This document shows, piece by piece, positions 41,070-50,167 of a stretch of DNA of 64,000 bases. Every line of letters starts with the position of its first letter. The stretch's first letter is position 1. Made by a program: the position numbers and the translations under genes. The notes under the pieces are model-generated. The model saw only the letters and a list, made by a program, of their open reading frames with translations. It was not told where the DNA came from and did no database searches. This DNA comes from Methanoregula formicica SMSP (GTDB lineage Archaea; Halobacteriota; Methanomicrobia; Methanomicrobiales; Methanospirillaceae). Location of the stretch: the NCBI RefSeq assembly GCF_000327485.1, contig NC_019943.1:1736001-1800000 (forward strand). Reading direction: 5' to 3'.

Positions 41070-42125
41070 TCATTTCCTGCCAACCACGAATGCAACCGTG
41101 CATGACAAGACTGCGGTCACCGCAAACGCTGCAATAATCCCGGACAGGTCCGCGACGAAACCGGCAAGGAGCGGGAGCAGCGCCATGCCAAGATAACTGG
41201 ACGTGGAGAAGAGCCCCATGGCAATACCCTGGTGCTCCCGTTCCCCGGCAAGGAGTGCCATCTGGGCGATCATCACGAGACCGGCAACCGCCCCGAGCAC
41301 CAGGAGACCGGCCGGCGACCATGCAAGGAGCAGCATCCCGCCGGCCATCAGCAGGGACGAGATCCGGATCATCCTGGTTTCCCTGAATGGGAACCGGGAT
41401 ACCACCATCACCGAGACGATAGTGGCGATGCTCATGCCGGCAATCCAGAACCCTGCAGCATCGGCCGTGAGGGAGGAGTGATCGGGAAAGAGTGCCGTTG
41501 CAACGCCGGTTGCCCCGATAAGGACAACTGATGAAAACAGCACCCACCGGTATTTCAGGAAGATATCCCATGAGAGAACAAGGTCATGGCCGGCCGGGGA
41601 GAGGGGGCGCTCGCGGGAAGCGAGGCTGGCCAGCAGGGGAATGACAGAGAGGGCAGAAAAGAGGAGGATGCCGGTTGCCGGCAGGCCGGACAGGGTCGAG
41701 AGCACGCCGGCCGCAATGAGCCCGAGGACGAGGCCGGCGTTGAGGAGGGCAAGGAAATACCCGCTCATCTTCTCGTGATCGTCCCTCCGGTTGACCGCCG
41801 CCATAGCCGGGGCAATGAAAAGTCCGGCGCCGACGCCTTCTGCAAAACGCCCGGCAACGGTCACGGGAGCGCTACCGGAAAGAAAGAGCACGGTCCCGCC
41901 GGCAACGGTCAGGGCAAGCCCGGTGCGCATGAGGGCGGATGGGCCGAACCGGTCCGAGAGGATGCCGGCCGGCAGCGTGCTGATGAACGCCCCGAGGAAG
42001 TATGCAGCATAGACAGCCCCTGTCCAGGACGGGCTGCCGGTAAACGCGGGAAGGACCGGGACAATAGCGTTGGATAACGCCATGACAGAGAAGACACCGA
42101 AGAAAAGAGTGACGTTGTCCCTCAC
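41070..42125 (-). CDS. major facilitator superfamily transporter
   Basis: A 351-residue MFS protein with about eleven or twelve helices. The loop 2-3 signature is GILSDRFGPSALMRTG, and the AFISTLPAG/RFAEGVGAGLFIAPA region is typical of drug-efflux type transporters. It is shorter than most MFS proteins (about 400). The substrate cannot be predicted. It ends 15 bp... the aCPSF1 gene ends just to the right on the same strand, so both may belong to one transcript. Confidence 0.82.
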   Translation of the reverse strand: MRDNVTLFFGVFSVMALSNAIVPVLPAFTGSPSWTGAVYAAYFLGAFISTLPAGILSDRFGPSALMRTGLALTVAGGTVLFLSGSAPVTVAGRFAEGVGAGLFIAPAMAAVNRRDDHEKMSGYFLALLNAGLVLGLIAAGVLSTLSGLPATGILLFSALSVIPLLASLASRERPLSPAGHDLVLSWDIFLKYRWVLFSSVVLIGATGVATALFPDHSSLTADAAGFWIAGMSIATIVSVMVVSRFPFRETRMIRISSLLMAGGMLLLAWSPAGLLVLGAVAGLVMIAQMALLAGEREHQGIAMGLFSTSSYLGMALLPLLAGFVADLSGIIAAFAVTAVLSCTVAFVVGRK

Positions 42126-42140
42126 CGCACAACCCCTTTT

Positions 42141-44051
42141 TTAGACCATGCGGTAGGTCTCGAGGTTCATGGGAGAGTGGGTCTCGATGTGGTAGCGCTT
42201 GTAGATGGAACTGGCAAGATCGATGGTGTTGTTCTCGTCGCCGTGGATGCAGAAGATCTTCTCCGGGCGGGGCGAGATCTGGCCGATGTAGTTCATCAGC
42301 TGCCGGCGGTCGGAGTGGCCGGAGAAGCCGTCGACCGTGACGATCTCGAGATTGATAGTGATTGTCCCTTTCCTGCCCATCGGGACCTCGCGCCAGCCCT
42401 TCTGGATCCGGCGGCCGTACGTCCCGTCGGCCTGGTACCCGACAAAGACGAGCGCATTCTTCTCGTCCTGGGCCAGGTTCATGAGGTACTCCATGACCGG
42501 GCCGCCGTTGAGCATGCCGCTGGTCGAGATGATGACACAGGGATCGCCACCGATGACTTTCTCGCGGAGGTCCTGGCTGTCAACCTGCTGGAAGCACTCG
42601 GCAAGGAAGGGGTTCATGCCCTCGCGGAAGATCTGGTTGCGCAGGTCGGTGTTGAGATACTCGGGATAGGTGGTGTGGATCGCGGTTGCCTCGCGGATCA
42701 TGCCATCGAGATAAATCTTTACTTTCGGGATCTTGTTTGTCCGCATGCCTTCCTCAAGAGCGAGCATGACCTCCTGCGAACGGCCGACCGAAAAGGCCGG
42801 AATGATAACCTTGCCACCCCGCTGGAGCACCCGGTTGATGGTGTCATAAAGCATGCCTTCGCAATCAGCCCGGGCCTGCTGGAAATCGTTGCTGCCGCCG
42901 TAGGTGCTTTCCATGAAGAGGGCCTCAAGGCGCGGGAACTGGTTGATGGCCGGGTTGAAGAGCCGGCTTTTGGCATAGTTGAAGTCGCCCGTGAACGCGA
43001 TGTTGTACATACCGTCGCCGAGATGGAAGTGGGCGATGGCCGAACCGAGGATATGGCCGGCATTGTGGAACGTGAGCTTGATGTCCGGCGCAATGTCCGT
43101 CACGCTGCCGTAGTTGAGGGTGACAGAATGCTTGATGTAGGTCTTGACCTCGTTTGAGCTGTAGGGCACTTTCCGGCCTTCCTTGTTGATAACGTCAAGG
43201 TAATCGAGCTGGAGCATGGCCGAGAGGTCCCGGGTCGGGGGCGTGGAGTAGACCGGGCCCTCGTAGCCGTATTTGTAGAGGAGCGGAACGAGAGCGCAGT
43301 GGTCGAGGTGGGCGTGGGTCAGGACAACGGCATCGAGCGAGGAGAGCGGGTAGATCTCGGGGACATAGATATAGGGGGTTGCACCGGCATTGTCGGGCTT
43401 TTCCCCGCAATCGATCAGCACCTTGCTGTCGGGGGTTGAAAGAAGGAACGCGGCACGGCCTACCTCGCGGCAGCAGCCGAGCGTAGTGACCCGGGCCCAC
43501 TGGTCCTTGCGTGCAGTCTCGTCGCCCCGTGCCGGGAGGTCGCGGTGGATACGCCGGCCGATGGTCCGGAGGAACTGTTTCCGGTCCTCGTTGACCGAGC
43601 GGAGGTACTGCCGGACCTGCTTGACCGTAGAGCTCTCGATGGGGGGAGTCCGGACGACTTTCGGGGTCCAGCCGATGTGCTTGGTGATCTCCCGCAGCGT
43701 AGCCCCGTTCTTGCCGATGACAACGCCCGGCTTCTCGGCCTCGATCAGCACCTCGCCGGTGTCGGCATCAAAAAAGATATCGGTGATGCCGGCTGTCTCC
43801 GGGACAACGGATTTGATCTCGCCGTGGGCCTTCTCGGGGTCCTCAAGGATGGTGGGCCTGACCACGATCCGCTTGCGCAGGTCGCGGGCCAGGATCCGGA
43901 TCAGGTCGGCCTCATCGGCAAACCGCTTGGGGTCGTCCGTGTAGATGACCAGCTCCGGACCTTCAAACTCGACCTGCGTTACATTGATGCCGCGGGGCAC
44001 CTTCTCATTGATCTTATCTTTGAGTTCTTTTAGCCGCTCTTCAATCTGCAT
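42141..44051 (-). CDS. aCPSF1/FttA, KH-domain beta-CASP ribonuclease and transcription terminator
   Basis: A 636-residue archaeal CPSF1. N-terminal KH domains cover residues about 1-145 (VVIGKNGATLREITKHIGW). The metallo-beta-lactamase domain carries THAHLDHCALVP and GSAIAHFHLGDG, and the beta-CASP insert has SVGRSQEVMLALEEG and GFSGHSDRRQLMNYI. In other euryarchaea this protein (FttA) ends transcription genome-wide by cutting nascent RNA at U-rich sites. It follows psmB in the same direction with a 24-bp gap, a conserved archaeal order. Confidence 0.94.
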   Translation of the reverse strand: MQIEERLKELKDKINEKVPRGINVTQVEFEGPELVIYTDDPKRFADEADLIRILARDLRKRIVVRPTILEDPEKAHGEIKSVVPETAGITDIFFDADTGEVLIEAEKPGVVIGKNGATLREITKHIGWTPKVVRTPPIESSTVKQVRQYLRSVNEDRKQFLRTIGRRIHRDLPARGDETARKDQWARVTTLGCCREVGRAAFLLSTPDSKVLIDCGEKPDNAGATPYIYVPEIYPLSSLDAVVLTHAHLDHCALVPLLYKYGYEGPVYSTPPTRDLSAMLQLDYLDVINKEGRKVPYSSNEVKTYIKHSVTLNYGSVTDIAPDIKLTFHNAGHILGSAIAHFHLGDGMYNIAFTGDFNYAKSRLFNPAINQFPRLEALFMESTYGGSNDFQQARADCEGMLYDTINRVLQRGGKVIIPAFSVGRSQEVMLALEEGMRTNKIPKVKIYLDGMIREATAIHTTYPEYLNTDLRNQIFREGMNPFLAECFQQVDSQDLREKVIGGDPCVIISTSGMLNGGPVMEYLMNLAQDEKNALVFVGYQADGTYGRRIQKGWREVPMGRKGTITINLEIVTVDGFSGHSDRRQLMNYIGQISPRPEKIFCIHGDENNTIDLASSIYKRYHIETHSPMNLETYRMV

Positions 44052-44075
44052 ATACTAAACGTCCCAAAAAAGGTT

Positions 44076-44717
44076 TCAGGCTGATGTCTTGGCAAGGTAT
44101 TTTTTTATCGTATCCTCGCCAAGAGTCTGGAATTTGTCTTTGGTAATGGCTACGACGTGGATCCCTTCACCGGACCCGGCATCGCGTTTCATGGCCGACT
44201 TCAGGCCCCGCACCGCGATCTCGATCGCCATCTCTTCGGTCATTCCCGGCTTGTAGCGGTCCTCGAGGACACCATAAGCCATCGGCGAGCCGGAACCGGT
44301 GGCAACGATCTCCTCTTCCTTTGTCGCACCGCCCATCGCGTCCACGGAATAGACGCTCGGGCCTTTCTCGTCAACGCCGCCGACTAACAGCTGGACGTAA
44401 TACGGGAAGTAACGGTTCTGGTTCAGGTAGTTCGAGAGGAGCGTTGCCGTTGCCCCGACGGTAATCGGGCGCGAGCGGCGGATCTGGTAGAGGTTGCACT
44501 CCACGTTCAGGATGCGGGCGAGCTGCTGGGCATCGCCAACGCCCCCTGCCGTGGTCATACCAATACGGTCTGCGACCTGGTAGACTTTCTTGGCTTTCTT
44601 GCTGGCGATCATGAGGCCCATGGTCGCCCGTTTTTCGGTTGCGAGAATCACCCCGTCGGCAAAGACAATCCCGATCGTGGTCGTCCCCTTCATGGACTCC
44701 GGTAACTGTTCAGGCAT
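44076..44717 (-). CDS. psmB: 20S proteasome beta subunit
   Basis: A 213-residue precursor. The propeptide MPEQLPESMKG is cut before Thr12 (TTTIGIVFADG), the catalytic N-terminal threonine. The catalytic lysine is in ATEKRATMG, and the Asp and Ser needed for autolysis are in the C-terminal half (TGSGSPMAYGVLEDRYKPGM). With an alpha subunit not in this window it forms the 20S proteasome. A GAGGTATCT ribosome site and a TATA-like tttatatat (44732-44740) lie upstream. Confidence 0.95.
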   Translation of the reverse strand: MPEQLPESMKGTTTIGIVFADGVILATEKRATMGLMIASKKAKKVYQVADRIGMTTAGGVGDAQQLARILNVECNLYQIRRSRPITVGATATLLSNYLNQNRYFPYYVQLLVGGVDEKGPSVYSVDAMGGATKEEEIVATGSGSPMAYGVLEDRYKPGMTEEMAIEIAVRGLKSAMKRDAGSGEGIHVVAITKDKFQTLGEDTIKKYLAKTSA

Positions 44718-44802
44718 ATGAGATACCTCAAAAATATATAAACGCTGAAATGGTGTAAAAGCGCTTGAAAGTACTTGGGGCTACGTGAAAAGATAAAGGT
44801 TT

Positions 44803-45651
44803 TTATTCAGAATCTTCATTACAGAACGCCCGGATCAGTTCCCGGTCGTACAGCATGGCAACCAGTTTCTTGTCGCCGTTCACGACGGGCAACTGGTCTA
44901 CGCGGGAACGCCGCATCTTCAGCGCACACTCGCTCACTTCCGCGTTCGGAGGCACGGAAACGACACTCTTTACCATGGCAAGCTTGACCGGGCGGTTGGG
45001 CAGCTGGACCTTGGAGATCCCAAAGCTGATGGTGTGGTTGTCCCGGATGCTCTCCCAGGTCCACTCGTCGTCGTCAGTCCCGTTCGAGAAGTCGGAGACG
45101 CCGACGGAGTCCTCGATGTTGGAGTTCCGGATCAGGTCACGCTCGGAGATGATCCCCTTGAGCCGGTTCTCGGCATCAAGGATCGGGATTGCGTCAACGC
45201 CGGAGATTTCCATGACCCGGCCCACGACCGGCAGAGGGGTCTCCTCCCAGAGCGCAAACGACTTGCTCGTGTACTTCTCCTTGATCTCCTCGCGGCACTT
45301 GACCTGCGCAAGGGCGTGGATCACATCGGCAACCGAGAGAAGGCCGACAAGGTGGTTGTCCTCGACAACCGGCAGCCGGCGGATATGCTTTGTGACAAGG
45401 ATGCGGGCTGCTTCCTTCATCTCCATATCCGGTCCGATGGTGACGGGTTTTGCCGTCATCAGGAGGCCGAGCTGGGTCTCCTCGGGCTTACTGAGGAGGT
45501 CCTTTCTCGTAATGATCCCGACGAGCTTCTTGTTCTTGATGACCGGGACGCCGGAAATTCCTGTACGCTTGAGGATCTTTAAGACATCGTCGCGGTTGCC
45601 CGGGATCTCGACGTGGACAACGTCCGATGTCATGTAGTCTCTGACAATCAT
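44803..45651 (-). CDS. four-CBS-domain protein
   Basis: A 282-residue protein made of two Bateman modules (four CBS domains): VRDYMTSDVVHVEIPGN...GVPVIKNKKLVGIITRKDLL, GLLMTAKPVTIGPD...LPVVEDNHLVGLLSVADVI, a third with GVDAIPILDAENRLKGIISERDLI, and a fourth with QLPVVNGDKKLVAMLYDRELI. CBS pairs usually bind adenosine nucleotides or SAM. It has no enzyme domain. The Usp gene that ends six bases upstream on the same strand is a frequent partner of CBS genes. Confidence 0.9.
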   Translation of the reverse strand: MIVRDYMTSDVVHVEIPGNRDDVLKILKRTGISGVPVIKNKKLVGIITRKDLLSKPEETQLGLLMTAKPVTIGPDMEMKEAARILVTKHIRRLPVVEDNHLVGLLSVADVIHALAQVKCREEIKEKYTSKSFALWEETPLPVVGRVMEISGVDAIPILDAENRLKGIISERDLIRNSNIEDSVGVSDFSNGTDDDEWTWESIRDNHTISFGISKVQLPNRPVKLAMVKSVVSVPPNAEVSECALKMRRSRVDQLPVVNGDKKLVAMLYDRELIRAFCNEDSE

Positions 45652-45656
45652 GTCCG

Positions 45657-46085
45657 TTATGATCTCACCACCATGGTAGAAACCCTGCTGTGGGTGACAA
45701 TGAACGTGGAAACGCTCCCGATGAGGAGCCGGTCGGTCTGGCTCTTGCCGTGGGAGCCGACAATGATGAGGTCGGCCTTTACCTTGTCGGCAAGGGCGAT
45801 GACCTCGCTGCCCGCGTGGCCGAACTTGAGGTGCGTGGAGAGGGTGATGCCGTGTGCCGCGGCATCGGTCTTTGCCTTGTCAAGCACCGCTTCGCCCTCC
45901 TTCTGGAGGACGTTATACATGATCTCGACGGTATTGTCTGTAGGAAGGGAAGAAAATAGGCCGGTTTCAACGACATAGGCCGCGTGCAGTTTTGTTTCTC
46001 CTGCCCGGGCCATTTCGACAGCACGGTCGAGCGCCTTCTGCCCGGCCGGTGAGCCGTCTAATGCAACAAGGATATTAGCAAACAC
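45657..46085 (-). CDS. universal stress protein (UspA family)
   Basis: A 142-residue Usp. It starts FANILVALDGSPAGQKALDRAV and ends with the ATP-binding motif IVGSHGKSQTDRLLIGSVS (G-2x-G-9x-G-S type, here Gly-Ser-His-Gly). It is therefore probably an ATP-binding Usp. The GTG at 46085 is chosen because GGTGATTC stands before it; the open frame extends to 46103 without a better start. It precedes the CBS gene in the same transcript. Confidence 0.88.
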   Translation of the reverse strand: MFANILVALDGSPAGQKALDRAVEMARAGETKLHAAYVVETGLFSSLPTDNTVEIMYNVLQKEGEAVLDKAKTDAAAHGITLSTHLKFGHAGSEVIALADKVKADLIIVGSHGKSQTDRLLIGSVSTFIVTHSRVSTMVVRS

Positions 46086-46123
46086 CGGAATCACCCAAAA
46101 CAAACATGCCTGTTTTATTGAAT

Positions 46124-47167
46124 TTACGAATTAAAAACATTTGTGCCGCGGCAGGAAAACGGAGCCCGTTTAACCATGGATGTAACCGGATCGCGGCTGA
46201 ATTTGAGCGCGTTCTGTTCCGGGTCGATGATCCGCAGGCATGCCCGCGCACCCGGGCTGAGGAAAAATTGAGAGCCGGTCAGCACCGATCCGGCAATGGC
46301 GGATCGCAGGATTGATGCGGGATCGGTTTTGTAAAGCGTCGAGACGAACGCCATCTCGCCACCCAGGTCCGGGGGAACGAACATGACATTGTCCGTCCCG
46401 AGCCAGATCGTGCAGCCGAGTTCCTGCATCAGCATGACAGGGGGTTTCTTTGCCGAATCTGTCACGCCCAGCGTCCAGTTGGACCGCGGGCAGATGACAA
46501 CCGGGATCCCCTTCTCCGCACAGGTCCGGAGCTGCTTCTTTGTCGCGTGGGTGCCGTGGACAATGAAGTCCGGGTCAAATGAGAGTGCAGCATCAACGTC
46601 CCCTGCATCCCGTTCCCCGGCATGGAACGCCACCTTCTTCCCCGCCTTTCTCGCTTCCGCGACAATCCGTTCAACACCCGCGACATCCCGGGCGCTGCTG
46701 ATCCCGGTGCCGTCGGAAACACGTTCGCCCCCGTCCCGACCAAAGGCCATGGCATGGAACGGGAGATCCCTGCTGGCATCCCGCAGCAGGATAACACCCT
46801 CTTCCCCCCCTTCCCGGAAGTCTGCACAGCCCGCCGTTCCGGTTCCGATCATCTCCCCGATGCTTGCCCGCATACCGGCAGCAAGATCGTCACGGGATGC
46901 AGCACGGAGGAGCCGGTGCTTCAGGCCGTCCGGGGGGGTGACCAGCGAGACAAGGTCGCCGGTTGCCCCGCAGTCCATGGCAATAGTATCGCCAAGGTGC
47001 GTGTGGGCATTAAAAAGCGCCGGGCAGATCCAGAGCGGCGGGGCCCGGGGATTCTCCTCAATTGCCGTGATCGTCCCGTGCTCGACGATGATGTCTGCAT
47101 GCAGGGGCGCGAGCTCCTCTCCCACCAGCGCCAGTCCGGAGATGATCTGCGGGCTTTTGTCTGTCAT
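46124..47167 (-). CDS. amidohydrolase family protein (TRZ/ATZ/SAH-deaminase-like)
   Basis: A 347-residue metal-dependent hydrolase. The N-terminal metal motif is FNAHTHLGDTI; further ligands are His in AFHAGERDAG and FIVHGTHATKK and Asp in WLGTDNVMF. It belongs to the cytosine/adenosine deaminase group, and archaeal relatives deaminate S-adenosylhomocysteine or related nucleosides; the precise substrate is not known here. The start at 47167 (MTDKSPQII) is used since upstream residues fit no domain. It is divergent from secG. Confidence 0.82.
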   Translation of the reverse strand: MTDKSPQIISGLALVGEELAPLHADIIVEHGTITAIEENPRAPPLWICPALFNAHTHLGDTIAMDCGATGDLVSLVTPPDGLKHRLLRAASRDDLAAGMRASIGEMIGTGTAGCADFREGGEEGVILLRDASRDLPFHAMAFGRDGGERVSDGTGISSARDVAGVERIVAEARKAGKKVAFHAGERDAGDVDAALSFDPDFIVHGTHATKKQLRTCAEKGIPVVICPRSNWTLGVTDSAKKPPVMLMQELGCTIWLGTDNVMFVPPDLGGEMAFVSTLYKTDPASILRSAIAGSVLTGSQFFLSPGARACLRIIDPEQNALKFSRDPVTSMVKRAPFSCRGTNVFNS

Positions 47168-47178
47168 GCGTCTCTCTC

Positions 47179-47206
47179 TTTTATATAGCGAAAAATGAAA
47201 TATATT
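47179..47206. promoter_or_regulatory. divergent promoters of secG and the amidohydrolase
   Basis: On the plus strand cttttatatag (47179-47189) is a TATA box about 25 bases before the secG ATG at 47210, which predicts a leaderless mRNA. On the minus strand aaatatatttc (plus 47197-47207) serves the amidohydrolase, with its start near the ATG at 47167. The two boxes lie within 30 bases, so the divergent genes share regulatory DNA. Confidence 0.55.
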
Positions 47207-47209
47207 TGC

Positions 47210-47374
47210 ATGGCAAAGAAGCAAGGTGGCAGATTACTCTCCTCAGCGGGACTGGTCAACTATTACGAGAGCGAGGACCGGCGGGCAATCCATATCAGCC
47301 CCATCACCGTGATGGTTGTCGCAGCTGCGATCGGCATCATCATCATGGCGCTCGAGATCGCGTTCCCCGGATAA
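47210..47374 (+). CDS. secG: preprotein translocase Sec61-beta subunit
   Basis: A 54-residue protein: MAKKQGGRLLSSAGLVNYYE, then SEDRRAIHISPITVMVVAAAIGIIIMALEIAFPG. This is the archaeal Sec61-beta, with a cytoplasmic N-terminus and a single C-terminal membrane helix. It is part of the SecYE-beta channel that exports the many secreted proteins seen here. It is easily missed because of its length. Confidence 0.9.
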   Translation: MAKKQGGRLLSSAGLVNYYESEDRRAIHISPITVMVVAAAIGIIIMALEIAFPG

Positions 47375-47381
47375 CCCTCGT

Positions 47382-48134
47382 TTACGACCACTCTTTTTTC
47401 AGCACGCGCCGCGTGATATCCTCTTCGCCCGAGAAGTACAGGTTGTCGTGCCCCGTCCATTTCGGGCAGCCCCTGAAGACCACCGCGGGGACGCCGTTGT
47501 TGCTCTCGCCCATCACGAAGTTGGAGAAGCCCGCGATCTCGTCCACAACCGCCTCTTCCGTGATCTTGAGGACGTGGCCGAAGAGATCGGTATCGCCCCG
47601 GAAGTCGCGGATCGCCTGCATCCCGCTCCACCCGATGGCATTGCCGGTCTGGCCGCGCCGGAACGAGCGGCCGCAGGTGTCGGTGATGATGATGCCGGTA
47701 TTCTTTCCCGTGATCTCCCGGATCCGCCCGCGGACCTCGTCGGCCGACTTCATCGGGTCGGGGGGGAGGAAGATCACCATGCCATCCTCGATGTTGCTCT
47801 GGTCCACGCCCGCCCGGACACCGATATGCCCGAACGAGAGCTCGGAGAGGATGAACGGGTGCTCCATGATGATGTCCGTTGACGCATCAAGGACCGCCTG
47901 CACGAAGCGCGGGTCCTCGCCGTTCAGAGCGCCCAGCCGGATCGCACGCTCCGAGGGCGTGATCTCCGACAGGGGCCGGGTATACCCTTTCGCCTTTGAG
48001 TAGATGGTCGAGGCAATGCAGATGATGTCGCCCTCGCCCAGCGGGACGCGGTCGCAGATGAGCGCTGCAACATCGTCGCCCTTTTTGATGAGGGGAAGGC
48101 CCTGCACGCCGATGATCTGGATCGGTTCAGTCAT
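47382..48134 (-). CDS. cofE: coenzyme F420-0:L-glutamate ligase
   Basis: A 250-residue GTP-dependent ligase that adds glutamate residues to F420-0, the hydride carrier of methanogenesis. Family features are IQIIGVQGLPLIKKGDDVA, DIICIASTIYSKAKG, the metal/GTP region ITDTCGRSFRRGQTGNAIG and the C-terminal FRGCPKWTGHDNLYFSGEED. The start at 48134 is clear. Together with Tfx this marks the organism as a methanogen or close relative. It converges with secG, eight bases away. Confidence 0.95.
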   Translation of the reverse strand: MTEPIQIIGVQGLPLIKKGDDVAALICDRVPLGEGDIICIASTIYSKAKGYTRPLSEITPSERAIRLGALNGEDPRFVQAVLDASTDIIMEHPFILSELSFGHIGVRAGVDQSNIEDGMVIFLPPDPMKSADEVRGRIREITGKNTGIIITDTCGRSFRRGQTGNAIGWSGMQAIRDFRGDTDLFGHVLKITEEAVVDEIAGFSNFVMGESNNGVPAVVFRGCPKWTGHDNLYFSGEEDITRRVLKKEWS

Positions 48135-48303
48135 GCAGATCTCTATGAGACAAACAGCCGATATCAGGGTTTCGGAATGGATCGGCAGACCGCTGAACCT
48201 GCCGGTGCAGGTCCGGGTTGTCTGCGGGAGGCCATGTATGAACTCTCCCCCCCGCACCATGCCGATATGTATATATCATGGTCGCGTACATCACCATCTG
48301 ATT

Positions 48304-48588
48304 ATGTACCTCATCATACGCTGCCCGCAGTGCGTGACATTCACGTACGTGGACAATTTCCAGCGCTGGAAACTCTGTCCCACCTGCGGGCACGCGTACG
48401 AGGTGAGCAAGGCGCCGATGTACCTTGAAGTCCAGGACCACCACGAGGCAGAGCACATTGTCCGCCAGATGGAAAAGCACCTCCACGCAAACAAGAAGAA
48501 GGACTTTTCGGCCGAGGAGAAGGAAGAGCTTCGGCACCATTACACTACAGCCCTGAAGCAGAGGCAGCAGCAGCACCCGGTGCACTGA
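48304..48588 (+). CDS. DUF1922 zinc-ribbon protein
   Basis: A 94-residue archaeal protein with a zinc ribbon formed by CPQC and CPTC (MYLIIRCPQCVTFTYVDNFQRWKLCPTCGHAYEV). This matches DUF1922, a small methanogen family of unknown function. A charged helical tail (HIVRQMEKHLHANKKKDFSAEEKEELRHHY) follows. It has no membrane or export signal and may bind nucleic acid or protein. Confidence 0.85.
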   Translation: MYLIIRCPQCVTFTYVDNFQRWKLCPTCGHAYEVSKAPMYLEVQDHHEAEHIVRQMEKHLHANKKKDFSAEEKEELRHHYTTALKQRQQQHPVH

Positions 48589-48606
48589 TCTCGATTTTAG
48601 TGTTCG

Positions 48607-49989
48607 TTAGTCCGAATCCGTATGGATCGTTCCCCGCACCCAGGATGCCGCAATGCCGACAACGCACAGGGCAGTGAAGATGATAAACGCCACCGTGACG
48701 CTGGTCATCAGCGCAGGGTAGACTGCGGGCGTGATGGTCTCCGACCCGATGAAGACGGCAAAGCAGAACATCGCGATTGCCATGGAGAGAAGCTGGCCGA
48801 TCGAGCGCATGGTGGCGTTCATGCCCGAGGCGATGGCCAGGTGCCGCTTCTCCACCGAGCTCATGATGGCATTGGTGTTCGGAGAGGAGAAGAGACCATA
48901 GCCAAGCCCCATCAGCATCAGGCTGCCGACAATGACCCAGAGGGGTGTTTCCGGTGAGAGGAGAATGCAGAAGGAGAGGCCGAGCGCCGTGATTGCCATC
49001 CCGGCCGTGGAGACGATCCGGGGCTCGATACGGTCAGAGAGACGACCGGCAATGGGTGAGAAGATCATCTGGATGACGGGTTGTGCCACGAGGATGAGGC
49101 CGGCAGATGCGGCCGTGAAGCCCTGGACATACTGGAGATAGAGCGAGAGCAGGACACCCACGCCGAACGTTGCGCCATAGTTGATCATCGCGGCGATATT
49201 GGAGAAGACGAATGTCCGGTTGCCGGAGAAGACCGAAAAGTCGATGAGCGGGTGGCCTGCCCGTTTCTCCCACCAGACAAAGACTGCCCCGGATACGAGC
49301 GCGGCACCGATCCACCCAAGGCTGGCGGGGTCCGGCAGGAGGAGCATGCCGTTGATAAACGTAAAGAGCATGATGCAATAGATGACCGCACCTGCCCGGT
49401 CAAGCGTCTCACCGGCAGCATCGGCCCACTCGTGCCGGATGCCGCGGAGGGTGAACGCGATGGTGACAAGCCCGAGCGGAACATTGACGAGGAAGATGGA
49501 CGGCCAGCCGAAGAGACCGGTGAGGACCCCGCCCAGAAACGGGCCGAGCGAGAGCCCTGCATAGACCGTTGCGATGGTGACGCCAAGCGCCCATCCCCGT
49601 TCGCCCGTCCCGTAGACCTGGGTGACGATGGCAAGAGAGGTGGCAAAGAGCATGGCGCCCCCGATCCCCTGGATGAACCGCAATGCGATCAGGAAGCCCA
49701 CGGACGGCGCAAAAACGCAGGCAAGCGATGCGGCGGTATAGATGATGACACCGGATAAGAAGATCTTCTTCCGCCCGACAATATCGGCATACCGCCCGAA
49801 CGGCACGATGAAGATGGCGGCGGAAATGATGTACGCTGAGGTGATCCAGCCCAGCATCACCGCGTCCGCGTTGAACTGCGCCGCCATGGCCGGAAGGGCA
49901 ATGGTTATAGACGAGCCGGTGAAGGGGACGAGGAAACTTGCGAGTGCGGCCACAAAGAGGATGGTCTTCTTCTCGCGTGCATCGATCAT
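48607..49989 (-). CDS. MFS transporter of the DHA2 (14-helix) drug efflux type
   Basis: A 460-residue transporter with about fourteen helices. Family motifs include FGRYADIVGRKKIF (loop 2-3), IALRFIQGIGGAM (helix 4), and GPFLGGVLTGLFGWPSIFLVNVPLG (motif C of DHA2). It probably exports small toxic compounds using the proton gradient. The open frame runs upstream to 50325, but protein-like sequence begins at MIDAREKK, so the ATG at 49989 is used. It is unrelated in detail to the shorter MFS gene at 41 kb. Confidence 0.88.
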   Translation of the reverse strand: MIDAREKKTILFVAALASFLVPFTGSSITIALPAMAAQFNADAVMLGWITSAYIISAAIFIVPFGRYADIVGRKKIFLSGVIIYTAASLACVFAPSVGFLIALRFIQGIGGAMLFATSLAIVTQVYGTGERGWALGVTIATVYAGLSLGPFLGGVLTGLFGWPSIFLVNVPLGLVTIAFTLRGIRHEWADAAGETLDRAGAVIYCIMLFTFINGMLLLPDPASLGWIGAALVSGAVFVWWEKRAGHPLIDFSVFSGNRTFVFSNIAAMINYGATFGVGVLLSLYLQYVQGFTAASAGLILVAQPVIQMIFSPIAGRLSDRIEPRIVSTAGMAITALGLSFCILLSPETPLWVIVGSLMLMGLGYGLFSSPNTNAIMSSVEKRHLAIASGMNATMRSIGQLLSMAIAMFCFAVFIGSETITPAVYPALMTSVTVAFIIFTALCVVGIAASWVRGTIHTDSD

Positions 49990-50167
49990 GAGTATCCGGA
50001 AATTAGCGGTGATGGCCGTTAAATGATGATGATTACCGGGAGGTTTCTGCAGGTGGCAGGCCACGGTTCCTGCCTTCCCGAGCCAGAGCGCGCAGGGTAT
50101 TCCCCTGCGATACCATAAGCGTGCACAAACTAAAAAGTGCCACAAGAACATTGATCTGCTGAAAGGC

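Noticed and set aside
42177-43157. 326-codon open frame antisense to aCPSF1
   Set aside because: No protein-like features; it is the shadow of a certain gene.
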